A stretch of 23,823 nt of DNA, taken from contig CAZJJZ010000022.1 of the NCBI GenBank assembly GCA_964546505.1, positions 1 through 23,823 of the forward strand. Reading direction: 5' to 3'. The stretch comes from CAZJJZ01 sp964546505. GTDB taxonomy: Bacteria; Patescibacteriota; Gracilibacteria; UBA1369. The notes beneath the pieces are model-generated. The model was not told the origin of the DNA. It saw only the letters and a list, made by a program, of their open reading frames with translations, and made no database searches. Numbering within the stretch: the stretch's first letter is position 1; each line of letters opens with the position of its first letter. The position numbers and the translations under genes were made by a program. Below, piece by piece: positions 13,071-20,697 of the stretch.

Positions 13071-14428
13071 TCCAAGTAAATCTCTCTAGGCTTGGCACCG
13101 TTGACAGGGCCAATTACTCCTCTTTCCTCCATTAAATCCAACAATCTCGCGGCTCTGGCATAACCAACTTTCAAACGACGTTGCAATAAAGAAGCTGAGG
13201 CTTTGCGTGACTCCAAAACAACCTTTAAAGCCTCTTCGTACATATCATCACCATCATCACCTCCCAGCTCGGATTTAGGCAAACCTTGTACAGCCTCACC
13301 CACCACTTTGGTAGAAATAATATCCTGCAAATAAACCGGTTCGCCATGAATTTTGATATTATTTACCACTCTCTCAATTTCTTTGGAGGAGATGTATATG
13401 CCTTGGATACGTACTGGTTTGCTTTGACCACTTGGCAAATATAGCATATCACCTTTACCCAGCAAATCCTCCGCACCAGCACTATCCAATATCGTACGCG
13501 AATCAATTTGCGAGGATACCGCAAAAGCGATGCGGGAAGGAATATTGGCTTTAATCAAACCGGTAATAATATCCACGGACGGTCTTTGCGTAGCTATCAC
13601 CAAATGCATACCCACGGCACGAGCCATTTGAGCGATTCGACAAATCGACGCCTCGACATCTTTACCAGCCGTCATCATCAAATCCGCCAACTCATCTATC
13701 ACAATCACAATTTTCGGCATTTTCTCGGGTAGTTTTTCCGCCTCTAAAACCTCATCATTCAAAGTTTCCACCCCTTCCGCCTCAGCCTGTAGATTTTCTT
13801 CAGCATCTTCCAAAGCTCTTTGAATGGCATTACCGGATTCTGCCAAAGCAGCTTTCTTTTCTTCACAAAATTTATTGTATTCCCCAATATTACGACAACC
13901 ATTTTCAGAGAAAATCTGATAACGACGGTTCATTTCCGCTACGGCCCAGCGCAAAGCAATTGCCGCCTTTTCTGGATCTGTTATCACCGGCGTTAGTAAA
14001 TGAGCTACTCCATTATAAGTAGTCAATTCCACCCGCTTTGGATCAACTAACATCAACCGCAAGTCCGCTGGCGAGTTTTGATATAACAAAGAGATTAAAA
14101 ATGTGTTCATACCCACCGATTTTCCTGAACCGGTCGCACCGGCAATCAGTAAATGAGGCATAGCTTCCAAATCCCCACAAACCGGTTTGCCAGAAACGTC
14201 TCTACCCAATGGGAAACGTAGATTTGAGCTAAAAGTAGCATACTCTTTGCTCTCCATTATTTCCCTTAAATGCACTGAAATACGATGGTCATTTGGAACT
14301 TCTATGCCCACTAAACCTTTTCCTGGAATAGGTGCCTCAATACGAATAGAGGTAGCGGAAAGAGCTAAAGCCAAGTCACTTTTCAAAGAAGTGATTTTGG
14401 ATAATTTGACCCCTTCATGTGGCTTCAA
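13067..14428 (-). CDS. ftsK: DNA translocase FtsK, motor and gamma domains (3' part of a frameshifted gene)
   Basis: FtsK pumps chromosomal DNA through the division septum. This part carries the rest of the alpha domain (KPHEGVKLSKI, 2-12), the RecA-like beta motor with Walker A GATGSGKS (97-104), VDPKRVELTTYNG, Walker B VIVIDELADLMM (241-252), ATQRPSVDIITG, and the DNA-reading winged-helix gamma domain (about 393-453, SLLQRRLKVGYARAARLLDLME). An acidic insertion (about 190-237) sits before Walker B. The nominal start at 14428 is TTG and is not a true start: upstream in this frame the sequence reads VGPTVVQYTLKP, the family's conserved strand, which continues from the other half. It overlaps that half by 4 bases. 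Confidence 0.9.
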   Translation of the reverse strand: MKPHEGVKLSKITSLKSDLALALSATSIRIEAPIPGKGLVGIEVPNDHRISVHLREIMESKEYATFSSNLRFPLGRDVSGKPVCGDLEAMPHLLIAGATGSGKSVGMNTFLISLLYQNSPADLRLMLVDPKRVELTTYNGVAHLLTPVITDPEKAAIALRWAVAEMNRRYQIFSENGCRNIGEYNKFCEEKKAALAESGNAIQRALEDAEENLQAEAEGVETLNDEVLEAEKLPEKMPKIVIVIDELADLMMTAGKDVEASICRIAQMARAVGMHLVIATQRPSVDIITGLIKANIPSRIAFAVSSQIDSRTILDSAGAEDLLGKGDMLYLPSGQSKPVRIQGIYISSKEIERVVNNIKIHGEPVYLQDIISTKVVGEAVQGLPKSELGGDDGDDMYEEALKVVLESRKASASLLQRRLKVGYARAARLLDLMEERGVIGPVNGAKPREIYLD

Positions 14429-15462
14429 TGTATATTGTACAACCGTTGGTCCAACATGGTCACATCAATGCCGAATTGCTCCAATTTAGCTTTGATTTTG
14501 GCGGCATTATCCGATAACAAATCATCATCGTGAGCAACATCTGGTACTGCCGGAGCCAATAAATCTAAGCTGGGAGCTGTCCAGGTGGTACCGCCAATTC
14601 CAGCATCACTGGCAGTGACCGCTTCTTCGTTTTCATCCTTGATTTTTATCTGTTTAACTTTTTCGTTTTGATCTTTCGCAATCGGTGTTTTTTCAAAACT
14701 TACCAATTCAGCTGGCAAATGTTCATCAGCTTCTGAACTGATTAAATCTTTAGCACCAGCCATACGTCTGATTTTGAGAGTTGGTTCATGTTCATATTCT
14801 GTCGGCATACCAAAATCACTATCCGGCATATCATCAATTCTTTTGACAATTTTTTCAGTTTTTTCTTCCTCATCTTCTGTTTCCTCATCATCACGGACAT
14901 TGAGACGAACCAGACGAATATCCGGTTTCAAGAACTTCAAAACCTGAATAATGGAGATTTCAAAAGTTAATAAAACTCCCACAATCAAAGTTGTAATAAA
15001 CACCACCGCTGATCCTACCGCACCGATTTTAAAAACTTCCAAAAACAAAAAATTGGTCACAAATCCGATATAGCCGCCGTACTCAGCGGCTTGAGCCTTA
15101 CTAAATATTCCATCCATCGGCACGGATAAATGCAAAATAGAAAGACCGGAAACCACGATCATCAACATGCCCAAGAGACGTGAAAATTGAAAACTGACCT
15201 GTTTGGCCAAAAAATAATATAAAGCAATTACAAACAAAATAATCGGCACCACATAAATCCCCCAACCAAACACAGGAGCAATAAAACTTAGCCAATAATC
15301 ACCAACTACCCCGAATTTTTTATACAGACTAAGTAAGGTAAAAAAGCCCAAAGCCACATAAAAAACACCATAAATTTCCCTCAAAACCGACTTCTTAACC
15401 TTCAATTCAAAAGTCGGCTTTTTCCTTTTTGTACTTGCTGTACGTTTTTTCTTTTTGGCCAT
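14425..15462 (-). CDS. ftsK: FtsK N-terminal membrane part (5' part of a frameshifted gene)
   Basis: This is the membrane anchor, linker and start of the alpha domain of FtsK. From the MAKKKKRT start there is a basic tail, then four or five membrane helices (about residues 23-43, 51-80, 88-108, 120-165), then an acidic variable linker (about 175-310), then KLEQFGIDVTML, where the alpha domain begins. The frame then leaves the conserved path, adds DQRLYNIH and stops. The start at 15462 is chosen over an upstream ATG at 15504 because a Lys-rich start is typical and the upstream extension has no homologous look; the upstream ATG remains possible. With the motor part at 13067-14428 it forms one gene of about 800 residues. 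Confidence 0.88.
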   Translation of the reverse strand: MAKKKKRTASTKRKKPTFELKVKKSVLREIYGVFYVALGFFTLLSLYKKFGVVGDYWLSFIAPVFGWGIYVVPIILFVIALYYFLAKQVSFQFSRLLGMLMIVVSGLSILHLSVPMDGIFSKAQAAEYGGYIGFVTNFLFLEVFKIGAVGSAVVFITTLIVGVLLTFEISIIQVLKFLKPDIRLVRLNVRDDEETEDEEEKTEKIVKRIDDMPDSDFGMPTEYEHEPTLKIRRMAGAKDLISSEADEHLPAELVSFEKTPIAKDQNEKVKQIKIKDENEEAVTASDAGIGGTTWTAPSLDLLAPAVPDVAHDDDLLSDNAAKIKAKLEQFGIDVTMLDQRLYNIH

Positions 15463-15512
15463 GCTGCAATATGTTTTTTGATAGTATGGGCAAAGCTGCC
15501 GCAAAAATCAAT

Positions 15513-15559
15513 GCTCTAAAGAGCCCAAACAGTATAAACAAATTGTAGCGGTACTACAA
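15513..15559 (-). promoter_or_regulatory. ftsK promoter with overlapping inverted repeats
   Basis: On the minus strand TTGTAG (15554-15559), 17 bases and TATACT (15531-15536) form a good promoter. The -35 is one arm of an inverted repeat TTGTAG-N5-CTACAA (15543-15559). A second palindrome, GCTCT-N2-AGAGC (15513-15524), sits at the predicted start of transcription. Both are candidate operators. Confidence 0.45.
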
Positions 15560-15602
15560 ATGTTCTGCTATATTACCCTACGAAATTTTGTTTATCTTTT
15601 GT

Positions 15603-17248
15603 ATGATTAGAACGCGTTTTGCACCATCACCAACCGGTTATTTACACATTGGAGGTCTGAGAACCTGCCTCTACAANNNNNNNNNNNNNNNNNNNNNCTC
15701 TATGCCAAAAAAAATCACGGTAAATGTATTTTACGTATTGAAGACACCGATCAGACCCGTTTTGTGCCTGGCGCAGCGGAAGCCTTAATTCAAGTTTTGG
15801 CCGACTTGGGGATTCATTTTGAAGAAGGACCAATTCCCCACCCCACAAACTCAGCCACCTCTGGCGAAATGTATCATCTTCAACAAATTGGCGACCATGG
15901 CCCCTACATCCAATCCCAAAGAACAGAACTCTACCGAAAATATGCCTTGGAATTAGTGGCTAAAGGTCATGCTTACTATTGCTTTGCAACCGCAACAGAA
16001 TTGGAAGAAATGCGTAATGCCCAAATAGCTGCCGGCCTCGCCCCCATGTATGACCGCCGCGCTCTCAACCTTACACCGGAAGAAGTAAATAGCAAACTCG
16101 AGGCCGGCCTACCTTACGTCATTCGTCTAAAAATGCCCCGCGACCGCATCATCACATTCCACGATCAAGTTCGTGGAAAAGTGAGCTTCTTGGGAAAAGA
16201 AATCGATGATCAAATCCTGATCAAGTCCGACGGCTTACCAACTTACCATTTAGCCAATGTGGTTGATGATCACTTGATGGCGATCACTCACGTGATCCGT
16301 GCGGAAGAATGGCTTCCTTCAACCCCAAAACATCTCTTCATGTACGAAGCGTTCGGCTGGCAAGCTCCCACTTTTGCTCATCTACCGTTAATTTTGAATG
16401 CCGATAAATCCAAACTCTCCAAAAGGCAAAATGATGTCTCTGTTGAGAGCTATTTGCAAAAAGGCTACACCAAAGAAGCTTTGCTCAATTATGTGGCGCT
16501 GCTAGGCTGGCATCCAGGCAAAGGTATTGAACAAGAGATCTTTACCCTGAATCAATTAATCGAAGGCTTTCAACTTGAGCATGTTCATAAAGCCGGTGCA
16601 GTTTTTGATTTGGAAAAATTGGACTGGTTCAATTGGCAATGGCAAAAAATTAATTACTATAAAGAGCTAGATAATGCCGCAATTCAGATAAAAGCCGATG
16701 TACAAATCAACATCTTGCCCAGTCACGAACACACTTATACTTTCGCGACTGATGAAAATCAGCACAAATTTGAGCAAGCCCGCAGCCAAATTCTCTTACA
16801 AAAAGCTACCCCCCATCTGGTTGACGAAATTAAATCCAGCGCACCCTCCCAATTACTGCTGCGCGCCTTATTGGTGAATGAAGAAAAAATCATTAAAAAT
16901 CCTTCTCAAACGAATGATCTTATTGGTTATTTTTATCAACCCATCCCACTAAATCCTGAACTTCTTCTGAATTCTAAAATGGGCGTCACCGACCAAAACA
17001 TTGCCCAAAACAGCTTGCAATTTGCTAAAAATGTTTTAGAAAAACTACCTGCGGAAGCAGATTTAAACGCTATCAAAGACACCTTTTTGACAAGCATCAA
17101 AGCCACAGAACAAAAAAACGGTACTGTATTATGGCCACTGAGGGTAGCGCTCACTCACCTAGAATTTTCTGTAGGAGCTTTTGAAGCAATTTGGGTTTTA
17201 GGAAAAGAAGAAAGTCTAAAAAGACTTGATCAGGCACTCGAAAAGTAG
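15603..17248 (+). CDS. gltX: Glutamyl-tRNA synthetase, interrupted by a mis-sized N run
   Basis: GltX charges tRNA-Glu (and, in bacteria lacking GlnRS, usually tRNA-Gln for later amidation). Before the gap, MIRTRFAPSPTGYLHIGGLRT shows the class I HIGH-type signature. After the gap, in another frame, YAKKNHGKCILRIEDTDQTR continues the protein, followed by the KLSKR form of the KMSKS loop (at about 16410-16425) and a helical anticodon-binding region. The two parts belong to one gene: the frame change is explained by the N run not having the true length. With a 4-base gap the protein would be about 542 residues, somewhat longer than the usual 470-500. Start: ATG at 15603, immediately before IRTRFAPSPTG; an in-frame upstream ATG at 15588 is less likely. 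Confidence 0.93.
15677..15697. other. Assembly gap (21 N) inside gltX
   Basis: Family alignment by eye (LYN-x-LYAKK, as in the LYSWLFA of E. coli GluRS) and the required frame both point to about 4 missing bases, not 21. Confidence 0.9.
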
Positions 17249-17286
17249 GAAAATTAAATATAGTTTAAGCGTCTAAAACCTAAGCA

Positions 17287-17658
17287 ATGAATTACGACGA
17301 ATTACAACAAATAGTGCGTTACATCCGCAAAAATCTGCAATGTCCTATCTGCCAGAAAAATTATTTGAATCGTGGTATCGAGGTACTTTCTACTTTTGAT
17401 GATCAAGGATTATTCCACCTGAATTGTACTCACTGCACCAACCAGGTTATGGTCCATGTAACCATCAGCGATGACGAAGCGATCATGACTCAAACCGCAG
17501 AATCTCATCAACAAAAGATTACTGCAGAAAAAAGCCTTTCCGAACGCAAACACCGATCAATCAATATCGGAGAGAATGTGACAATTAATGATGTAATAGA
17601 CATTCATTCTTTTCTGAATGAATTCAATGGCGATTTCAAATCGCTTTTTAAAAAATAA
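17287..17658 (+). CDS. Small zinc-ribbon-like protein
   Basis: A 123-residue protein with two CxxC pairs, CPIC (19-22) and CTHC (47-50), 24 residues apart; together they should bind one zinc ion in a ribbon fold. The N-terminal helix (1-17) and a charged, low-complexity middle (about 65-95) surround it, and the C-terminus (INDVIDIHSFLNEFNGDFKSLF) looks like a short helix pair that could bind a partner. No enzyme motif is visible. It follows gltX by 38 bases and precedes the lipoprotein by 15, so it may be in the same transcript. A nucleic-acid or protein adaptor role is a guess. Confidence 0.75.
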   Translation: MNYDELQQIVRYIRKNLQCPICQKNYLNRGIEVLSTFDDQGLFHLNCTHCTNQVMVHVTISDDEAIMTQTAESHQQKITAEKSLSERKHRSINIGENVTINDVIDIHSFLNEFNGDFKSLFKK

Positions 17659-17673
17659 AGCCTAAAAAGAATT

Positions 17674-17988
17674 ATGTTGACCAAAACCAAAATAACCCTA
17701 CCGGTATTATTACTTCTAATGTTACTGGCGGGATGTCAAATATTCCCTGATACCACTACCAAAATTCAGGAGACTTACAATACGGCCATTACGGAAGGAG
17801 CGCAAAAATCTCAAGAACTGAAACAAACTCTAGATCAAAAAACCACAGAACTAAAGCAAACCTACGAAGAAACCAAAAATAAGGTGGATCAGAAGGTCCA
17901 ACAATTCAACGAAGCTGGTCAAAAAATTCAAGAAGCCCAAAAAGCTTTCGGTGAAGCGACAGATGCAGTCAGCAATTTAACGAATTAA
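17674..17988 (+). CDS. Small coiled-coil lipoprotein
   Basis: A 104-residue protein with a signal peptide (basic MLTKTK, hydrophobic core LPVLLLLMLLAG) ending in the lipobox LAGC, so Cys21 should be lipidated and the mature chain held at the outer face of the membrane. The mature part (about 28-100) is almost entirely charged heptad-like sequence with QELKQTLDQKTTELKQTYEE, an uninterrupted coiled coil. It ends 2 bases before acetate kinase. It resembles Lpp-type or apolipoprotein-like helical lipoproteins only in style. Confidence 0.8.
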   Translation: MLTKTKITLPVLLLLMLLAGCQIFPDTTTKIQETYNTAITEGAQKSQELKQTLDQKTTELKQTYEETKNKVDQKVQQFNEAGQKIQEAQKAFGEATDAVSNLTN

Positions 17989-17990
17989 AG

Positions 17991-19181
17991 ATGTTCATTT
18001 TGGTATTAAACGCCGGATCTTCATCTTTAAAATTTCAACTATTTCAAAGTCAGCGTCGTAGCCTCAAGAATATTATCAAGGGAGTTGCCGACGCCATCAA
18101 TTTGCCACACGCCTATTACTCTGTGCAGACCATTGCAGAGCAAAAAACCTGGCAAGAAAAAATCCACGACCATCATCAAGCCATTGAAAAAATTCTCCAG
18201 CTGATTCTAGAACAAAAAGTATTATCCTCTTTGTCAGAAATCCAAATTATCGGTCATCGTGTGGTGCATGGCGGAGAAACTTTCAAACAACCGACCAAAA
18301 TTACACCGGCTGTCACCAAAAAAATCAAAGAACTTTGCAAATTGGCTCCTTTACACAATCCTGCCAATTTAGCAGTCATAGAAAGTTGCCAAAAAATCCT
18401 ACCTAAAGCTGCCCAAGTAGCAGTATTTGATACCGCTTTTCATGAAACTTTGCCTGAAGTAGCTTATTTGTACCCCATCCCCATAAATTTTTACCAAGAA
18501 TACGGTATTAGAAGATATGGTTTTCATGGAATTAGTCATGAATATGTTAGTAAACAAGCCATTAAATGGCTCAAAGCCAACAAGCTTCTCTCACAAAAAA
18601 TCATTTCCTGTCATTTAGGAAATGGTTGTTCGGTGACAGCGATCAAGAATGGTAAATCGATTGAAACCAGCATGGGATACACCCCTTTGGAAGGCTTGAT
18701 GATGGGAACCCGTTCCGGTAATGTTGATCCCTATCTTCCTTTGATCCTCGCTCAGGATGAACATTTAACCATCAATCAAGCGATGGATTTATTAAACAAA
18801 GAATCTGGATTATTGGGCGTGTCTGGACTTTCCTCAGACATTCGTGTATTGCATGGCGCGGCAATGAGAAATAATCAAAAAGCCATTTTGGCGCTCAAAC
18901 TGTATTGCCATATCGTCGCCAAATACATCGCCGCATATACAACTGGACTGGGAGGTTTGGATTGTCTAATCTTCACTGCCGGAATTGGCGAACACGCCCA
19001 TTACATCCGCTCCAGTATCTGTCAGGAATTAAGGCATTTTGGTATCAAGTTAAATCATCGAGCTAATCAACAAAACCAATGGCAAATTTCCAACTCAGAT
19101 TCATCCTTACCAGTTTTAGTAGTACCTACTAACGAAGAATTAGCTATAGCTCAAGCCGCGCACCGGCTATTAAAACATTAA
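17991..19181 (+). CDS. ackA: Acetate kinase
   Basis: AckA interconverts acetyl phosphate + ADP and acetate + ATP, giving ATP by substrate-level phosphorylation in fermenters. The 396 residues match the family. Visible motifs are NAGSSSLKF (7-15), GHRVVHGGE (88-96) with the substrate Arg, LHNPANL, AVFDTAFHETLP (144-155) with the catalytic Asp147, GFHGISHEYV (177-186), HLGNGCS and MGTRSGNVDP (238-247) with the second Arg at 241, FTAGIGEH, and PTNEELAIAQ with the metal-binding Glu. No phosphotransacetylase gene is in the window. It lies 2 bases after a lipoprotein and 1 base before a glycolipid synthase-like gene, an unusual partnership. Confidence 0.97.
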   Translation: MFILVLNAGSSSLKFQLFQSQRRSLKNIIKGVADAINLPHAYYSVQTIAEQKTWQEKIHDHHQAIEKILQLILEQKVLSSLSEIQIIGHRVVHGGETFKQPTKITPAVTKKIKELCKLAPLHNPANLAVIESCQKILPKAAQVAVFDTAFHETLPEVAYLYPIPINFYQEYGIRRYGFHGISHEYVSKQAIKWLKANKLLSQKIISCHLGNGCSVTAIKNGKSIETSMGYTPLEGLMMGTRSGNVDPYLPLILAQDEHLTINQAMDLLNKESGLLGVSGLSSDIRVLHGAAMRNNQKAILALKLYCHIVAKYIAAYTTGLGGLDCLIFTAGIGEHAHYIRSSICQELRHFGIKLNHRANQQNQWQISNSDSSLPVLVVPTNEELAIAQAAHRLLKH

Positions 19182-19182
19182 C

Positions 19183-20637
19183 ATGAACAATTATCATCAA
19201 ACGTCCCTCTATCGCCACTGGCTTAGCTTCATGGACAGTGTTCAAAATTTGGAAAAAAGCAACAATAGTTTAGTATTTCAGAAAATCGACAACCTGTTAA
19301 TTGATTTCTCCACCAGTCTGGCTACTGCCTTGATTGAAAACAACAAAACACAAGTTAATGAGCGTTTAATCGCTACCCTTAAACTGCTTTTCCCCATCAG
19401 CCAATTATTGCAGCTAGCTCAACATCAAAACCTCATTTCTCAAAGCAATACCAAAAAACTGCTTGATCATTTACAGCAATATCAGACAGAAATGGAGAAT
19501 TTTATCAATCACCGTCCTACGATCTTGATTCTTAGTTCCATCATGGGGCAAGGACACATGAGCGCCGCCAAAGCTATCAAAGGAGGCGTACAACATCTTT
19601 TTGGCCAAGATTATCATGTGGAAATTGTTGATTTTTTTGAACAAGTAGCAAGTTTGTTGAATAAAACCTCGATCAAAGCCTATGAAAGTTCCAGCAAACA
19701 TACGCCGAAACTGTGGCAATACTTCTATGAAGGTACGGATAGTAAATGGGCGGTAAAATTTGTAAATTTATTAAATTATCCACTGGCTTCAGCTAAAATT
19801 GAAAAGTTTTTTGAAAGTCATCAGCCGGATATCATCATTTCCACCTATCCACTTTGGGATTATCTGGCCTCTCTGGTCTTGAAAAAATTTGATTATTCCC
19901 GCTTTATTAGCGTCGTTACCGATTCCATTTCTGTTCACACTTATTGGAATTGCGCCAATTTGGACTATCACATAGTGCCAAATGAAGAAACTGCAGTTTC
20001 ATTACGAAAAATTGGTGTCAAAACAGACAAAATCAAAATTTTAGGTTTTCCGGTCAGTACCCAATTCATGGAACCGCTTAACAAATCAGAATTTCTTCAA
20101 TCCCAAGGACTGTCACCAGAAAAATTTACGGTTTTATTTCTTCCCACTGCCGAAAAACCCAAAAATACAATCAAAACTTTGGAGCAGATACAGCACGAAT
20201 TACCTGATATTAACCTCATTACCATTTGTGGACGCAATGCCGAACTTTATCCCAAGCTAGTGAAACAAAATTGGCCAGACAATTTCAAAATTTTGTCTTG
20301 GACTAATTTAATGCCAGCATTTATTAAATCAGCCGATTTAGTGGTCACTAAAGCTGGAGGAGCTACGGTTATGGAATGTGTAGCGGCCAAAAAACCAATG
20401 ATCATCACACAAATTATTCCTGGTCAAGAAACCGGTAATGCCGAATTAATCAAGCTTTACAACCTGGGTATTATCCAAAAACAAGCCAATATGGAGATTA
20501 GCGAATGCATCAAATATATTCGTGATAATCAACAACAATTCCTCAAGGGTTTCGAAAAAGTTTCCAAACCCGAATCTGCCATTAAAGTAGCTCGCTTTAT
20601 CGACGAGCTACTGCAAGAGAAAAAAACCTCTCTTTGA
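19183..20637 (+). CDS. MGDG-synthase/UgtP-like glycosyltransferase (GT28 type)
   Basis: The C-terminal part (about 112-484) matches the family of monogalactosyl- and diglucosyl-diacylglycerol synthases: ILSSIMGQGHMSAAKAI (116-132) is the N-terminal signature loop, then PDIIISTYPLW, and the GT-B donor-binding region with TKAGGATVMECVAAKKPMI and PGQETGNAEL. It should transfer a sugar from a UDP-sugar to a membrane lipid at the inner face of the membrane. MurG is the distant alternative, but the loop fits the glycolipid group better. Residues 1-110 are an extra helical region of unknown role. It ends in TGA, supporting the standard code. One base separates it from ackA. Confidence 0.85.
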   Translation: MNNYHQTSLYRHWLSFMDSVQNLEKSNNSLVFQKIDNLLIDFSTSLATALIENNKTQVNERLIATLKLLFPISQLLQLAQHQNLISQSNTKKLLDHLQQYQTEMENFINHRPTILILSSIMGQGHMSAAKAIKGGVQHLFGQDYHVEIVDFFEQVASLLNKTSIKAYESSSKHTPKLWQYFYEGTDSKWAVKFVNLLNYPLASAKIEKFFESHQPDIIISTYPLWDYLASLVLKKFDYSRFISVVTDSISVHTYWNCANLDYHIVPNEETAVSLRKIGVKTDKIKILGFPVSTQFMEPLNKSEFLQSQGLSPEKFTVLFLPTAEKPKNTIKTLEQIQHELPDINLITICGRNAELYPKLVKQNWPDNFKILSWTNLMPAFIKSADLVVTKAGGATVMECVAAKKPMIITQIIPGQETGNAELIKLYNLGIIQKQANMEISECIKYIRDNQQQFLKGFEKVSKPESAIKVARFIDELLQEKKTSL

Positions 20638-20671
20638 TTCCCTCACGAAGTCTAGAAATCAGTATTAAGAG

Positions 20672-20697
20672 CTAGTATTTAAACTTATAAATACTAG
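20672..20697. terminator. AT-rich hairpin at the convergent gene ends, possible bidirectional terminator
   Basis: CTAGTATTT (20672-20680) pairs with AAATACTAG (20689-20697), a 9-base-pair stem with an 8-base loop. On the plus strand TCTTT follows; on the minus strand the downstream bases are CTCTTAAT, so neither T-tract is strong. The hairpin contains the last codons and the stop of the minus-strand gene. Confidence 0.4.
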
